A DNA stretch of 7,910 nt from Thermodesulfobacteriota bacterium. GTDB taxonomy: Bacteria; Desulfobacterota; Desulfomonilia; Desulfomonilales; Desulfomonilaceae. Positions 1 through 6,471 of this stretch are shown piece after piece. The DNA lies in NCBI GenBank assembly GCA_030837305.1, contig JAUPKT010000063.1:1-7910 (forward strand). The letters are read 5' to 3'. Under the pieces are notes generated by a model, which did not search any database, had not been told where the DNA came from, and saw only the letters and a program-made list of their open reading frames with translations. Positions within the stretch are counted from its first letter, which is position 1. Every line of letters begins with the position of its first letter. The translations under genes and the position numbers were made by a program.

Positions 1-281
1 CCGAGAATTTCCACCCTGCCTGCAGTGGGCGCGGTTACCCCTGCTAAGACCTTGAGGAGTGTGCTCTTGCCCGCGCCGTTTCTGCCGACGATGCCGACTG
101 TTTCGCCTTTGAGGACTTCCAGGTTCACGTCTCTCAGGGCCCATGGGCCACTGTCGAGGGATTCTCTTGATACGGGGACTTTCCCCTTGAGGTAGCTTGC
201 GGTCTTTTTGAGGATTATTGGCATGGGAAGCCCGTATCGCTTCCACAAGCCCTCAATTCGAATCACCACATCATTTGACAC
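1..281 (-). CDS. ABC transporter ATPase, polysaccharide-export (Wzt/KpsT/TagH) type, N-terminal part
   Basis: Cytoplasmic ATPase of a two-gene exporter that moves lipid-linked polysaccharide (O-antigen, capsule or teichoic-acid-like polymer) across the inner membrane. Only the first 93 codons are in the window; the C-terminal side lies beyond the left edge. I translated it by hand. The Walker A motif GRNGAGKST lies at about residues 66-74, preceded by [18 protein letters not shown] and followed by [19 protein letters not shown]. The roughly 30 extra residues between the first strand ([12 protein letters not shown]) and ALRDV are typical of the Wzt/TagH branch rather than of generic importers. 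I chose the GTG at 281 because GAGG sits 6 nt upstream (291-288) and the gap to the permease stop is 8 nt; an in-frame GTG at 293 is possible but less well placed. The Walker B and signature motifs, and any C-terminal glycan-binding domain, cannot be judged here. Family assignment is firm; the substrate is unknown. Confidence 0.93.
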   Translation of the reverse strand, partial: MSNDVVIRIEGLWKRYGLPMPIILKKTASYLKGKVPVSRESLDSGPWALRDVNLEVLKGETVGIVGRNGAGKSTLLKVLAGVTAPTAGRVEIL

Positions 282-289
282 GTACGGCC

Positions 290-1111
290 TCACAGTACAT
301 CGGCGAAGTACGCCGACAGTTTTCGAAAAACAGGCCATGAGATTGCCAGCATGACACTGGTCATGCCTAGGGCGAACATCATGGGCTCCCATGGGGGAGC
401 CACAGCCTTTAGGACAACGGTCCGAAACCCTTCAATGACTCCTACCATAGGGTTGAGCATATAGATATTCCGCCATGCTTCGGGCACGCTGCTGAGGGGA
501 TAGATGACCGGGGTCACAAAGAGCCATGCTTGTGTGAGGAACGGCGTGGCAAAGATGAAATCCTTTCGGAAGGTTCCCAGCCCTGCCAGGAGTATCCCGA
601 CGGCAAAGGCAGTGCAGGCCATGAGAATGATCAGTGGGAAGAGCCAGAAGAGAGCCCATCCGATGGGCACTTCAAACCATATCATAAGCCCGGCCAAGAG
701 GATGGACGACATGGCAAAGTCGAAAAGGGTTGCTACGACGGCCGCCAGAGGAAAGACTTCCCGAGGCATGGCTATTTTCTTAATCACCTCGGCATTGGTG
801 ATGATGCTTGGACCGCATGACGCTACAGAGTTGGTGAAAAAGGTCCAGGGCACCAAAGCTGAATAACTAAAAAGGATGTATGGGACTCCGTCGCTGGGGA
901 TATTTACGAAACCGCGGAGCATGTTGAAGAGCAGCATGAGGATGAGGGGCTGCAGAAAAGCCCACCACATTCCCAGGGACGATCGCCGGTACCTGCTGGT
1001 AACGTCTCGGACAACAAGGGCTGCGAGCAGCGTAAAGAAACGGGCGGCTTTTCGTCCTTTTTCGGACGGGTTGACGTAGACCCCGCGACTGAAGAAGGTG
1101 GGTTCCCTCAC
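290..1111 (-). CDS. ABC-2 type polysaccharide-export permease (Wzm/KpsM/TagG family)
   Basis: Inner-membrane channel subunit, 273 aa, the usual length for the family, partner of the ATPase that starts 8 nt downstream. Family features seen are the amphipathic N-terminal stretch [13 protein letters not shown] (residues 35-47) just before the first membrane helix (about 48-68), a run of further hydrophobic segments (about 77-97, 121-145, 152-179, 188-207 and 242-262), the conserved [11 protein letters not shown] near 111-121 and the late motif [12 protein letters not shown] at 219-230. About six transmembrane helices are expected. The start is GTG at 1111, with GGGAGA at 1126-1121, 9 nt upstream. 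The pair is probably translationally coupled and exports a completed glycan on a lipid carrier. Which glycan cannot be told from this window; glycosyltransferases would be expected farther left. Confidence 0.95.
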   Translation of the reverse strand: MREPTFFSRGVYVNPSEKGRKAARFFTLLAALVVRDVTSRYRRSSLGMWWAFLQPLILMLLFNMLRGFVNIPSDGVPYILFSYSALVPWTFFTNSVASCGPSIITNAEVIKKIAMPREVFPLAAVVATLFDFAMSSILLAGLMIWFEVPIGWALFWLFPLIILMACTAFAVGILLAGLGTFRKDFIFATPFLTQAWLFVTPVIYPLSSVPEAWRNIYMLNPMVGVIEGFRTVVLKAVAPPWEPMMFALGMTSVMLAISWPVFRKLSAYFADVL

Positions 1112-1194
1112 AAGGCACTTTCTCCCAAGTGGTTTTGCTCAAGGCAATCAGATCACATATCACGACATGCCTTTGGCATCAACAATCGTTTGTC

Positions 1195-1656
1195 TCATTT
1201 CTCGCGGGTGGGCCTTGACAGCAGGTCCTGACTGACCGCCATGAGAGTAACCATGGCCTTAGCCACCAGGACCTCCTGATCTGTGCGCACGTCAAGAACA
1301 TTGGACTCAGCTACTATGATTTGTCGACCCTCTCGAATGACCTGGGAGAGGCATTTGAGAGAATGTCCGTACGCGGGTTTGAGAAAATTGATTTTGAATT
1401 CTATGGTGAGGATCTGGAATCCTTCAGGGACCGTGGTGAATGCCGAGTAGCCCGCGGTGTGGTCGGCCATGGTAGCCATCACTCCGGCATGGATGAAACC
1501 ATCCTGCTGCCGATGATCCTCCACAATGTGAACGCGGGATTCGAATCTTCCCCACTCTACCTTCTCGGGTCGGAGCCCACAGAATCTAATAAATCCTCTC
1601 TGGTAATCTTCTTTGAGAAACTCTATTCGTTCGCGACTTAATGTCGGCTGAGCCAT
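1195..1656 (-). CDS. PaaI/4HBT-family hotdog acyl-CoA thioesterase
   Basis: A 153-aa single hotdog-domain protein of the PaaI-like thioesterase family, which hydrolyses acyl- or aryl-CoA thioesters in the cytoplasm. The central signature reads FIHAGVMATMADHTAGYSA (residues 54-72). H56-A-G stands where relatives have HGG, and D65 matches the family's catalytic acid. The following strand, ILTIEFKINFLKPAYG, is the second typical hotdog segment. The start is ATG at 1656 with AGGG (1667-1664) 7 nt upstream. It lies 83 nt before the polysaccharide permease on the same strand, so co-transcription is possible, although a functional link to glycan export is not obvious. The spacer holds only a weak 5-bp hairpin (1167-1179) with no T-tract. 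CoA-thioester housekeeping (for example clearing dead-end aromatic or fatty acyl-CoAs) is the default inference; the exact substrate is unknown. Confidence 0.88.
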   Translation of the reverse strand: MAQPTLSRERIEFLKEDYQRGFIRFCGLRPEKVEWGRFESRVHIVEDHRQQDGFIHAGVMATMADHTAGYSAFTTVPEGFQILTIEFKINFLKPAYGHSLKCLSQVIREGRQIIVAESNVLDVRTDQEVLVAKAMVTLMAVSQDLLSRPTREK

Positions 1657-1723
1657 AGCGGCACCCTATTTTGAAGTCTTCATGTGATGATTTTTGTTTG
1701 GAAACATGACGGCAGTTCTGCTA

Positions 1724-1752
1724 AAGTTATTCGTTGCATACCTATCTGTCAA
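1724..1752 (-). promoter_or_regulatory. Candidate sigma70-type promoter for the thioesterase / ABC exporter transcript
   Basis: On the minus strand a perfect TTGACA (1752-1747) is followed after a 17-nt spacer by TAACTT (1729-1724), which keeps the T, A and final T of the -10 box. Transcription would begin near 1717, leaving about 60 nt of leader before the thioesterase ATG at 1656. The -10 box is poor (3 of 6), so this is a sequence-only candidate. No equally good promoter was found for ppdK in the same divergent gap. Confidence 0.42.
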
Positions 1753-1767
1753 CAAAAACAAACTACT

Positions 1768-1773
1768 GGAGAG
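1768..1773 (+). promoter_or_regulatory. Ribosome binding site that fixes the ppdK start
   Basis: GGAGAG lies 4 nt before the ATG at 1778 (GGAG core 6 nt before it). The open frame continues upstream to a TTG at 1694 and an ATG at 1706, but neither has a comparable site, and the extra residues have no counterpart in the family. The protein beginning MSPKYVFSFHEG lines up with the normal PPDK N-terminus. Confidence 0.85.
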
Positions 1774-1777
1774 TGCC

Positions 1778-4564
1778 ATGAGCCCGAAGTACGTATTCTC
1801 ATTTCACGAAGGGGACGGCAAGAACAAGAAGTTGCTCGGTGGCAAGGGTGCCGGCTTGTGCGAGATGACCCAAATAGGAATCCATGTTCCACCGGGTTTT
1901 GTCATTAGTACTGAAGCGTGTTTGGCCTGCCTCGATTCGGGAACGGGAGAGTTGCCGGATGGTTTGATGGACGAGGTGAGAGAGCATATCCAGGCTGTGG
2001 AAAAGGCTACCGGCAGAGTGTTCGGTGATCCGGACAATCCTCTTCTGGTGTCGGTACGATCTGGATCGGCGCTCTCGATGCCGGGTATGATGGATACCAT
2101 CCTGAACCTGGGCTTGAACTCCAGCACACTTCAAGGATTGGCCAATCAAACTGGCAATGAGCGTTTTGCGTATGATGCGAAGCGGCGTTTTATACAATTG
2201 TTCGGCAAGGTTGCCATGGGCATCCCTGATGAAGAATTCGACAGGGCGCTGCAGGCAGTGAAGGTTCGATCCGGCGCTTATTCTGACGTGGACATGACGG
2301 TGGATGATCTGAGGGAGGTATGCGAACTTTTCCGGCATGTTGTCGCGGAATTGCGGTTCCAGCCTTTCCCGGAAGACGTGTGGGAGCAGCTCACGATAGC
2401 CATCAAAGCGGTGTTCAATTCGTGGATGGGCAAAAGAGCAGTGGACTACCGCAGAGAGTTCAACATCACGCCTGACAAAGCGAATGGAACGGCGTGCAAT
2501 ATTGTTGCCATGGTATTTGGGAACATGGGGAATGACAGCGGGACCGGCGTGGGCTTTACGCGGGATCCGGCTACCGGTGAGAACAAGATGTTCGGAGAGT
2601 ATTTGGTGAATGCCCAGGGGGAAGATGTGGTTGCGGGCATTCGGACCCCGAAACCCATTCAGGCCATGGCCCTAGAGATGCCGAATTTGTATAAGCAGCT
2701 TCAGGAGCTGCGGGACACGCTGGAAAAGCATTATCTGGAGGTCCAGGATTTCGAATTCACCATCGAGCGCGGCGTTCTCTATTGCTTGCAAACACGTAAC
2801 GGCAAGATGAACGCAGCGGCCATGGTGCGCACGTCTGTGGAAATGTTCGAAGAAGGGCTCTTGAATAAAGAGCAGGCCCTCTTGAGGATCAATCCGGAGC
2901 ACCTTGAGCAACTATTGTATCCTGGACTCGATCCTGATTTTCAGGCCACACCGGTTGCCCAGGGACTTCCAGCATCGCCTGGAGCGGCTTCCGGCAAGTG
3001 TGTCTTTGATGCCGACTTAGCCGAGCATCTTGGACGGCAGGGCGAGAAGGTCATCTTGGTGAGGGAAGAGACAAAGCCTGAAGACATCCATGGATTCTTT
3101 GCGTCCCAGGGGATTTTGACCAGTCGCGGGGGGAAGACGTCCCACGCTGCGGTGGTTGCGCGGGGCATGGGGAAGCCGTGCGTGGCAGGGGCTGAAGGCA
3201 TATCGGTGCATACTGCAGATCGCTTGGCCATGATGGGAGACAAGGTCGTACACGAGGGAGATGTTATTACCATTGATGGAGCAACGGGGAACGTTTATTT
3301 GGGGAAGATTCCGACGATAGAACCTGAATTCAGTCCACAACTCCACACGCTTTTGGACTGGGCCGATCAAAACGCAAGGCTCGGCGTGATGGCCAACGCG
3401 GACACGCCTGAGGATGCGGCCAAAGCACGGACTTATGGAGCAGTGGGCATCGGTTTGTGTCGAACTGAGCGCATGTTCAACGCATCTGATCGTTTGCCCA
3501 TTGTGGTGGACATGATTCTTGCAGATAACGTTGAGTCCCGTCAGGAGGCTCTCGATAGGCTGCTCCCCATACAACGAGAGGATTTCAAGGGAATTCTCCA
3601 GGCCATGTCGCCGTATCCGGTTACCATAAGGCTGCTTGATCCTCCCATGCACGAGTTTCTGCCGTTTGAAACCGAGCTGACCCAGCAGGTCGCCGACCTG
3701 AGGGACTTGCGCCAGACCGTGAGCAATGCCCAGAGGGTTCTGAACACTTTGAAACTGGTGGATCCGGGAATCGTGTCCTCTCTCGTGGAGAAGCCGGAGG
3801 GTTTGAAAATGCGCCTCGTGCAACTCGACGTGGCTGTTTTGGACGCGACCATCAAGGATAAAGAGTTGATGCTGCAAAGGGCCCGGGTTTTGAGAGAGAC
3901 CAACCCCATGCTCGGACACCGTGGGGTGCGGTTGGGTATCACGAATCCTGAGATCTATAAGATGCAGATTAGGGCCATCTTAGAGGCTACGGCAGAATGC
4001 GTTAAAGAGAACATCGAGGCACACCCTGAAATCATGATTCCTCAGGTTTGTTCCGTTGCCGAGTTGAAGTGGGTCAAAGGGTATGTGGATGAGATTCGGG
4101 AAGAGGTTGAAAACGCCTACGGCCTAAAACTGGACTTCAAATTCGGCTCCATGATCGAAGTGGTCCATGCGTGTTTGACCAGCGCTCAACTGACGGAGGT
4201 GGCTGAATTCTTCTCTTTTGGGACGAACGATCTTACGCAAGCGACCTTCTCGTTTAGTCGAGAAGATGCGGAAAACAAGTTTCTGCCATTCTACCAGGAT
4301 GCCGGGATCATCCCCGAGAATCCCTTTGAGGCCCTCAATGTTACGGGAGTGGGGCGATTGATGAAGATCGCAGTGACAGAGGGACGGGCGGCCCGGCCTG
4401 ACTTGAAGATCGGGATATGTGGCGAGCATGGGGGACACCCTGCTTCAATTAGATTTTGCCATCACATCGGACTTACGTATGTATCGTGCTCAGGCCCGCG
4501 CGTTCCCATAGCCAGACTTGCCGCTGCACATGCGGCCATGACTCAGCTGAATTATGACTATTAG
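1778..4564 (+). CDS. ppdK: Pyruvate, phosphate dikinase (PPDK)
   Basis: Cytoplasmic enzyme interconverting pyruvate + ATP + Pi and PEP + AMP + PPi, used in gluconeogenesis or PPi-linked glycolysis in anaerobes. It has 928 aa against about 875-900 usual. The N-terminal ATP-grasp part has GGKGAG (21-26), VRSGSALSMPGMMDTILNLG (93-112), GFTRDPATGEN (259-269) and LQTRNGK (337-343). The swivelling phosphohistidine domain has GGKTSHAAVVARG with His456 as the phospho-carrier; Lys replaces the Met often seen before TSH. The C-terminal PEP/pyruvate barrel has GLCRTERMF (Arg562), IRLLDPP (Arg618), NPMLGHRG (709-716), SMIEVV (Glu794), FGTNDLTQ (Asn817) and GICGEHGG (Cys881). These match the active-site residues known from the Clostridium symbiosum enzyme. 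Between HEFLP and NPMLGHRG there are about 48 extra residues. A single gene with its own leader; the next gene begins 178 nt downstream behind its own promoter candidate. Function is near certain, and no sign of inactivation was seen. Confidence 0.98.
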   Translation: MSPKYVFSFHEGDGKNKKLLGGKGAGLCEMTQIGIHVPPGFVISTEACLACLDSGTGELPDGLMDEVREHIQAVEKATGRVFGDPDNPLLVSVRSGSALSMPGMMDTILNLGLNSSTLQGLANQTGNERFAYDAKRRFIQLFGKVAMGIPDEEFDRALQAVKVRSGAYSDVDMTVDDLREVCELFRHVVAELRFQPFPEDVWEQLTIAIKAVFNSWMGKRAVDYRREFNITPDKANGTACNIVAMVFGNMGNDSGTGVGFTRDPATGENKMFGEYLVNAQGEDVVAGIRTPKPIQAMALEMPNLYKQLQELRDTLEKHYLEVQDFEFTIERGVLYCLQTRNGKMNAAAMVRTSVEMFEEGLLNKEQALLRINPEHLEQLLYPGLDPDFQATPVAQGLPASPGAASGKCVFDADLAEHLGRQGEKVILVREETKPEDIHGFFASQGILTSRGGKTSHAAVVARGMGKPCVAGAEGISVHTADRLAMMGDKVVHEGDVITIDGATGNVYLGKIPTIEPEFSPQLHTLLDWADQNARLGVMANADTPEDAAKARTYGAVGIGLCRTERMFNASDRLPIVVDMILADNVESRQEALDRLLPIQREDFKGILQAMSPYPVTIRLLDPPMHEFLPFETELTQQVADLRDLRQTVSNAQRVLNTLKLVDPGIVSSLVEKPEGLKMRLVQLDVAVLDATIKDKELMLQRARVLRETNPMLGHRGVRLGITNPEIYKMQIRAILEATAECVKENIEAHPEIMIPQVCSVAELKWVKGYVDEIREEVENAYGLKLDFKFGSMIEVVHACLTSAQLTEVAEFFSFGTNDLTQATFSFSREDAENKFLPFYQDAGIIPENPFEALNVTGVGRLMKIAVTEGRAARPDLKIGICGEHGGHPASIRFCHHIGLTYVSCSGPRVPIARLAAAHAAMTQLNYDY

Positions 4565-4574
4565 ACGATAGGTC

Positions 4575-4644
4575 GGCCGTATCAGGATGACTCGATGAGC
4601 GGAAACGTGGAGGGAGTTCACCTGATACGGCCCAGATCCGCTCA
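4575..4644 (+). repeat. Long inverted repeat with loop-to-flank complementarity downstream of ppdK
   Basis: GGCCGTATCAGG (4575-4586) is the exact reverse complement of CCTGATACGGCC (4621-4632). The stem can continue inward as TGA/TCA (4588-4590 with 4618-4620) and CTC/GAG (4591-4593 with 4614-4616), with bulged A4587 and T4617, giving 18 pairs and a 20-nt loop. In that loop TGAGCGGA (4596-4603) is the exact complement of TCCGCTCA (4637-4644), just past the stem. It begins 10 nt after the ppdK stop and ends 11 nt before the next promoter. There is no T-tract, so it is not a textbook intrinsic terminator. It could be a 3'-end stabiliser or processing site of the ppdK mRNA, a small structured RNA, or a REP-like repeat unit. 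Confidence 0.8.
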
Positions 4645-4655
4645 CAACGAGCTGC

Positions 4656-4685
4656 TTGACACTTTGGGCCAAGGGGTGATAGAGT
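4656..4685 (+). promoter_or_regulatory. Sigma70-type promoter with extended -10 for the small exported protein and following genes
   Basis: A perfect TTGACA (4656-4661) is followed after 18 nt by TAGAGT (4680-4685), a 4-of-6 match to the -10 box. TG occupies 4677-4678, the extended -10 position. Initiation would fall near 4692, giving a leader of about 50 nt before the ATG at 4743. The spacer contains the small symmetric sequence TTGGGCCAA, which might be coincidence. No other convincing promoter was found before 6472, so all three downstream genes may depend on it. Confidence 0.62.
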
Positions 4686-4742
4686 CCTAAAAGGGAATAT
4701 CCGTGTTCAGACTTTCTTTGTTGCAGAGGGCCAGGGATTTTT

Positions 4743-5111
4743 ATGAAATCTAGTCGCTTTCTCGTCGTTATGGTCTGTGTTTCTGTCCTTGGCGGACTCG
4801 GTGGTTCAGTATGTTTTGCTGATCAATGCGGCCCTCGTGTGTGTTTGCCTGACCGTCCTATTCCTCCCGAGTCGGTGGGACCGATTCCCATTCCTTTTGA
4901 TGTCCCAATATGGCCGACGCTCATCCGGACGGAGTTTCACATTCTTCCCTGGATTTCCTTCGGCAAGGCTTCCATTTGCCTGCCTTATGCGTGCAAGCCG
5001 GTGGAATTGCCCATGCCCTGCCTATCGTTAAAGCCTGTTCCTTTTTGGTTCCCGTGGCTAAGGCCATTAGATGCCGAATGTTCCTCGCCTGGGGCTTGCC
5101 CGATCCCTTAA
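4743..5111 (+). CDS. Small exported proline- and cysteine-rich protein, unknown function
   Basis: A 122-aa protein I do not recognise. Residues 1-26 form a clear signal peptide: basic MKSSR, a hydrophobic core LVVMVCVSVLGGLGG, and a VCFA|D type I cleavage site. The predicted mature part is about 96 aa and contains 22 prolines, often in X-Pro alternation (PIPIPFDVPIWP, KPVPFWFPWLRP). It also has seven cysteines (29, 34, 79, 84, 93, 113, 119) and many Trp/Phe, with little charge. Such a composition argues against a globular enzyme and suggests a disulfide-stabilised extended periplasmic or surface polypeptide; that is inference. Reality of the gene is supported by the promoter candidate upstream, AGGG 6 nt before the ATG, and the signal peptide. 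It precedes the ABC permease by 120 nt on the same strand with no promoter seen between. Overlapping frames at 4777-5031 and 4910-5275 lack ribosome sites and were judged to be shadows. Confidence 0.72.
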   Translation: MKSSRFLVVMVCVSVLGGLGGSVCFADQCGPRVCLPDRPIPPESVGPIPIPFDVPIWPTLIRTEFHILPWISFGKASICLPYACKPVELPMPCLSLKPVPFWFPWLRPLDAECSSPGACPIP

Positions 5112-5220
5112 TCAGTATTATTCAGAGATTCATAAGCAGTTCGTGCCGACCGATGGAAATCGATTCATTGGGAGCCGAATTGATCGTGGTGCGTGCGGGA
5201 AGCTGCATGCCGACAGGGAC

Positions 5221-5225
5221 AGGAG
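5221..5225 (+). promoter_or_regulatory. Ribosome binding site that fixes a TTG start for the MacB/FtsX-type permease
   Basis: AGGAG lies 6 nt before TTG at 5232. A GTG in the same frame at 5193 would add 13 polar residues (MREAACRQGQEIR) unlike the family's N-terminus, whereas starting at 5232 gives MIKLILRNVFRHRLR, the usual opening of MacB-like permeases. Confidence 0.8.
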
Positions 5226-5231
5226 ATCCGT

Positions 5232-6383
5232 TTGATCAAACTTATTCTGAGAAACGTATTCAGACACAGGCTTAGAGCGTCGCTGACGATTTTGGGCGTG
5301 GCGGTTGCCATGCTGGCCTTTGGGATTCTTACTACTCTTGTTGCGGCTTGGTATGTGGGGGTGGAGACGTCTTCCGCGAACAGACTCGTGACGAGAAACA
5401 AGATTTCCTTGATTTACATGCTTCCTCTGGCCTATCGGAACAAAATTGTCCAGGTGCAAGGAGTAGATGGAATCGGCCATGGGCTCTGGTATGGAGGGAT
5501 TTACAAGGACAAGAAGAATTTTTTTGCACAATTTGCCATCAGCGGCATGGACTATCTGAATCTTTTTCCTGAGTTCCTCTTGTCGGAAGCCGAAAAGAAG
5601 GCCTTTGAAACCCACAAGAATGCTGCTATAGCCGGCAGGAGGCTTGTTCAGAGATTTGGTTGGAAGATAGGAGACGTGATCGCTCTCCAGGGAACGATAT
5701 TCCCGGGCACTGTGGAGGTCGTCCTGGAGGGGATTTACGAGGGAGTGCGAAGAAACGTTGATGAGACAGCATTTTTCTTTCGTTACGATTACTTGAATGA
5801 GCAATTGAGGAAGACGTTTCCTGACCGAGCGGACAAGGCTGGGTGGTATATGGTTCGTATCAAGGACGGGGACAAGGCTGCTGAGATATCCCGTGATATA
5901 GATGCATTGTTTCAGAGTTCGTTGGCCGAGACACTCACCGAGACAGAGAAGGCATTTCAGCAAGGTTTTGTGGCGATGACCGAGGCAATCGTGAGCGCCA
6001 TTAAGGTAATATCAGGTGTCGTGATCGCCATCATACTCATCGTGCTGGGGAATACCATGGCGATGACTGCTCGAGAGCGTTCTGCAGAATACGCAGTATT
6101 TAAGACTCTAGGATTCGGCAGTGGTTTTCTTTTCTTGATTATTGCCGGGGAGTCGACGGCTCTTGCATTAATCGGCGGAATAACGGGAGCAATCATTACC
6201 ATTCCGGCTGCAGCGTTTTTTCAGTTTCAGTTGAAATCGTTATTGCCCGTCTTTGTGTTTGACAAAACGACTCTCGGTCTCATTGTGCTTATCTCATTCG
6301 GCTTGGGGATAGTGGCAGCGCTGCCCCCGGTTTACAGAGTGAGCCGTATGGGCATATCCGAGGGGCTTCGATACCTGGGGTGA
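5232..6383 (+). CDS. MacB/FtsX-family ABC transporter permease
   Basis: Inner-membrane permease, 383 aa from the TTG start, typical length and four-helix layout of the MacB/LolCE/FtsX family. TM1 is about residues 17-42, after the basic amphipathic start IKLILRNVFRHRLR. A large extracytoplasmic domain follows (about 43-253). TM2 (254-275), TM3 (299-330) and TM4 (347-368) are clustered at the C-terminus. Between TM2 and TM3 is the family motif NTMAMTARERSAEYAVFKTL (274-293), the cytoplasmic loop facing the ATPase. The end, YRVSRMGISEGLRYLG, is also typical. MacB-type systems usually do mechanotransmission: ATP hydrolysis in the cytoplasm drives movement of the periplasmic domain to expel substrates, lipoproteins or peptides, or to activate hydrolases. 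No LolD/MacB-like ATPase gene lies between 4565 and 6471, so the ATPase must be outside the window or shared. It is followed 88 nt later by the M16 peptidase gene. Substrate unknown. Confidence 0.92.
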   Translation: MIKLILRNVFRHRLRASLTILGVAVAMLAFGILTTLVAAWYVGVETSSANRLVTRNKISLIYMLPLAYRNKIVQVQGVDGIGHGLWYGGIYKDKKNFFAQFAISGMDYLNLFPEFLLSEAEKKAFETHKNAAIAGRRLVQRFGWKIGDVIALQGTIFPGTVEVVLEGIYEGVRRNVDETAFFFRYDYLNEQLRKTFPDRADKAGWYMVRIKDGDKAAEISRDIDALFQSSLAETLTETEKAFQQGFVAMTEAIVSAIKVISGVVIAIILIVLGNTMAMTARERSAEYAVFKTLGFGSGFLFLIIAGESTALALIGGITGAIITIPAAAFFQFQLKSLLPVFVFDKTTLGLIVLISFGLGIVAALPPVYRVSRMGISEGLRYLG

Positions 6384-6471
6384 AACCGTTTCATGAGCGG
6401 GCTGTCCTTAATACTATGTTTCGAAAATCAGCCATCTCAAAAAGATATGGAGTATTGGAAAGGGGATTGTA

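Noticed and set aside
1167..1179. Hairpin ATGCC-TTT-GGCAT between the thioesterase and the permease
   Set aside because: It has only 5 pairs and no T-tract on either strand, too weak to call a terminator or operator.
1698..1715. Sigma54-like GG-N10-GC (GG 1700-1701, GC 1712-1713) upstream of ppdK
   Set aside because: Apart from the GG/GC spacing the consensus bases mostly do not match, so it is compatible with chance.
1694..1777. In-frame upstream extension of PPDK (TTG 1694 or ATG 1706), giving a hydrophobic N-terminal segment resembling a signal sequence
   Set aside because: No good ribosome site precedes these codons, GGAGAG precedes ATG 1778, and the known PPDK N-terminus matches residues from 1778 onward.
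3017..3919. Long open frame on the minus strand inside ppdK (300 codons)
   Set aside because: It is antisense to highly conserved PPDK coding sequence, its product has no recognisable domain, and no start signals were seen; it is a shadow of a codon-biased gene.
4575..4644. Intrinsic terminator for ppdK
   Set aside because: The stem is strong, but no U-rich tract follows it and the loop is unusually long; kept as a structured repeat instead.
5112..5231. Frameshifted or read-through fusion of the small protein with the permease, which are in the same frame
   Set aside because: At least two in-frame stops besides the TAA at 5109 lie between them (TAA and TGA before 5193), and the permease has its own ribosome site.
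4910..5275. 121-codon plus-strand frame overlapping the Pro/Cys-rich gene and the permease start
   Set aside because: There is no ribosome site at its ATG and no signal peptide, and it overlaps two better-supported genes.
5130..5963. 277-codon minus-strand open frame across the start of the MacB-type permease
   Set aside because: It overlaps a clear membrane-protein gene on the plus strand, and its translation is low in recognisable structure.
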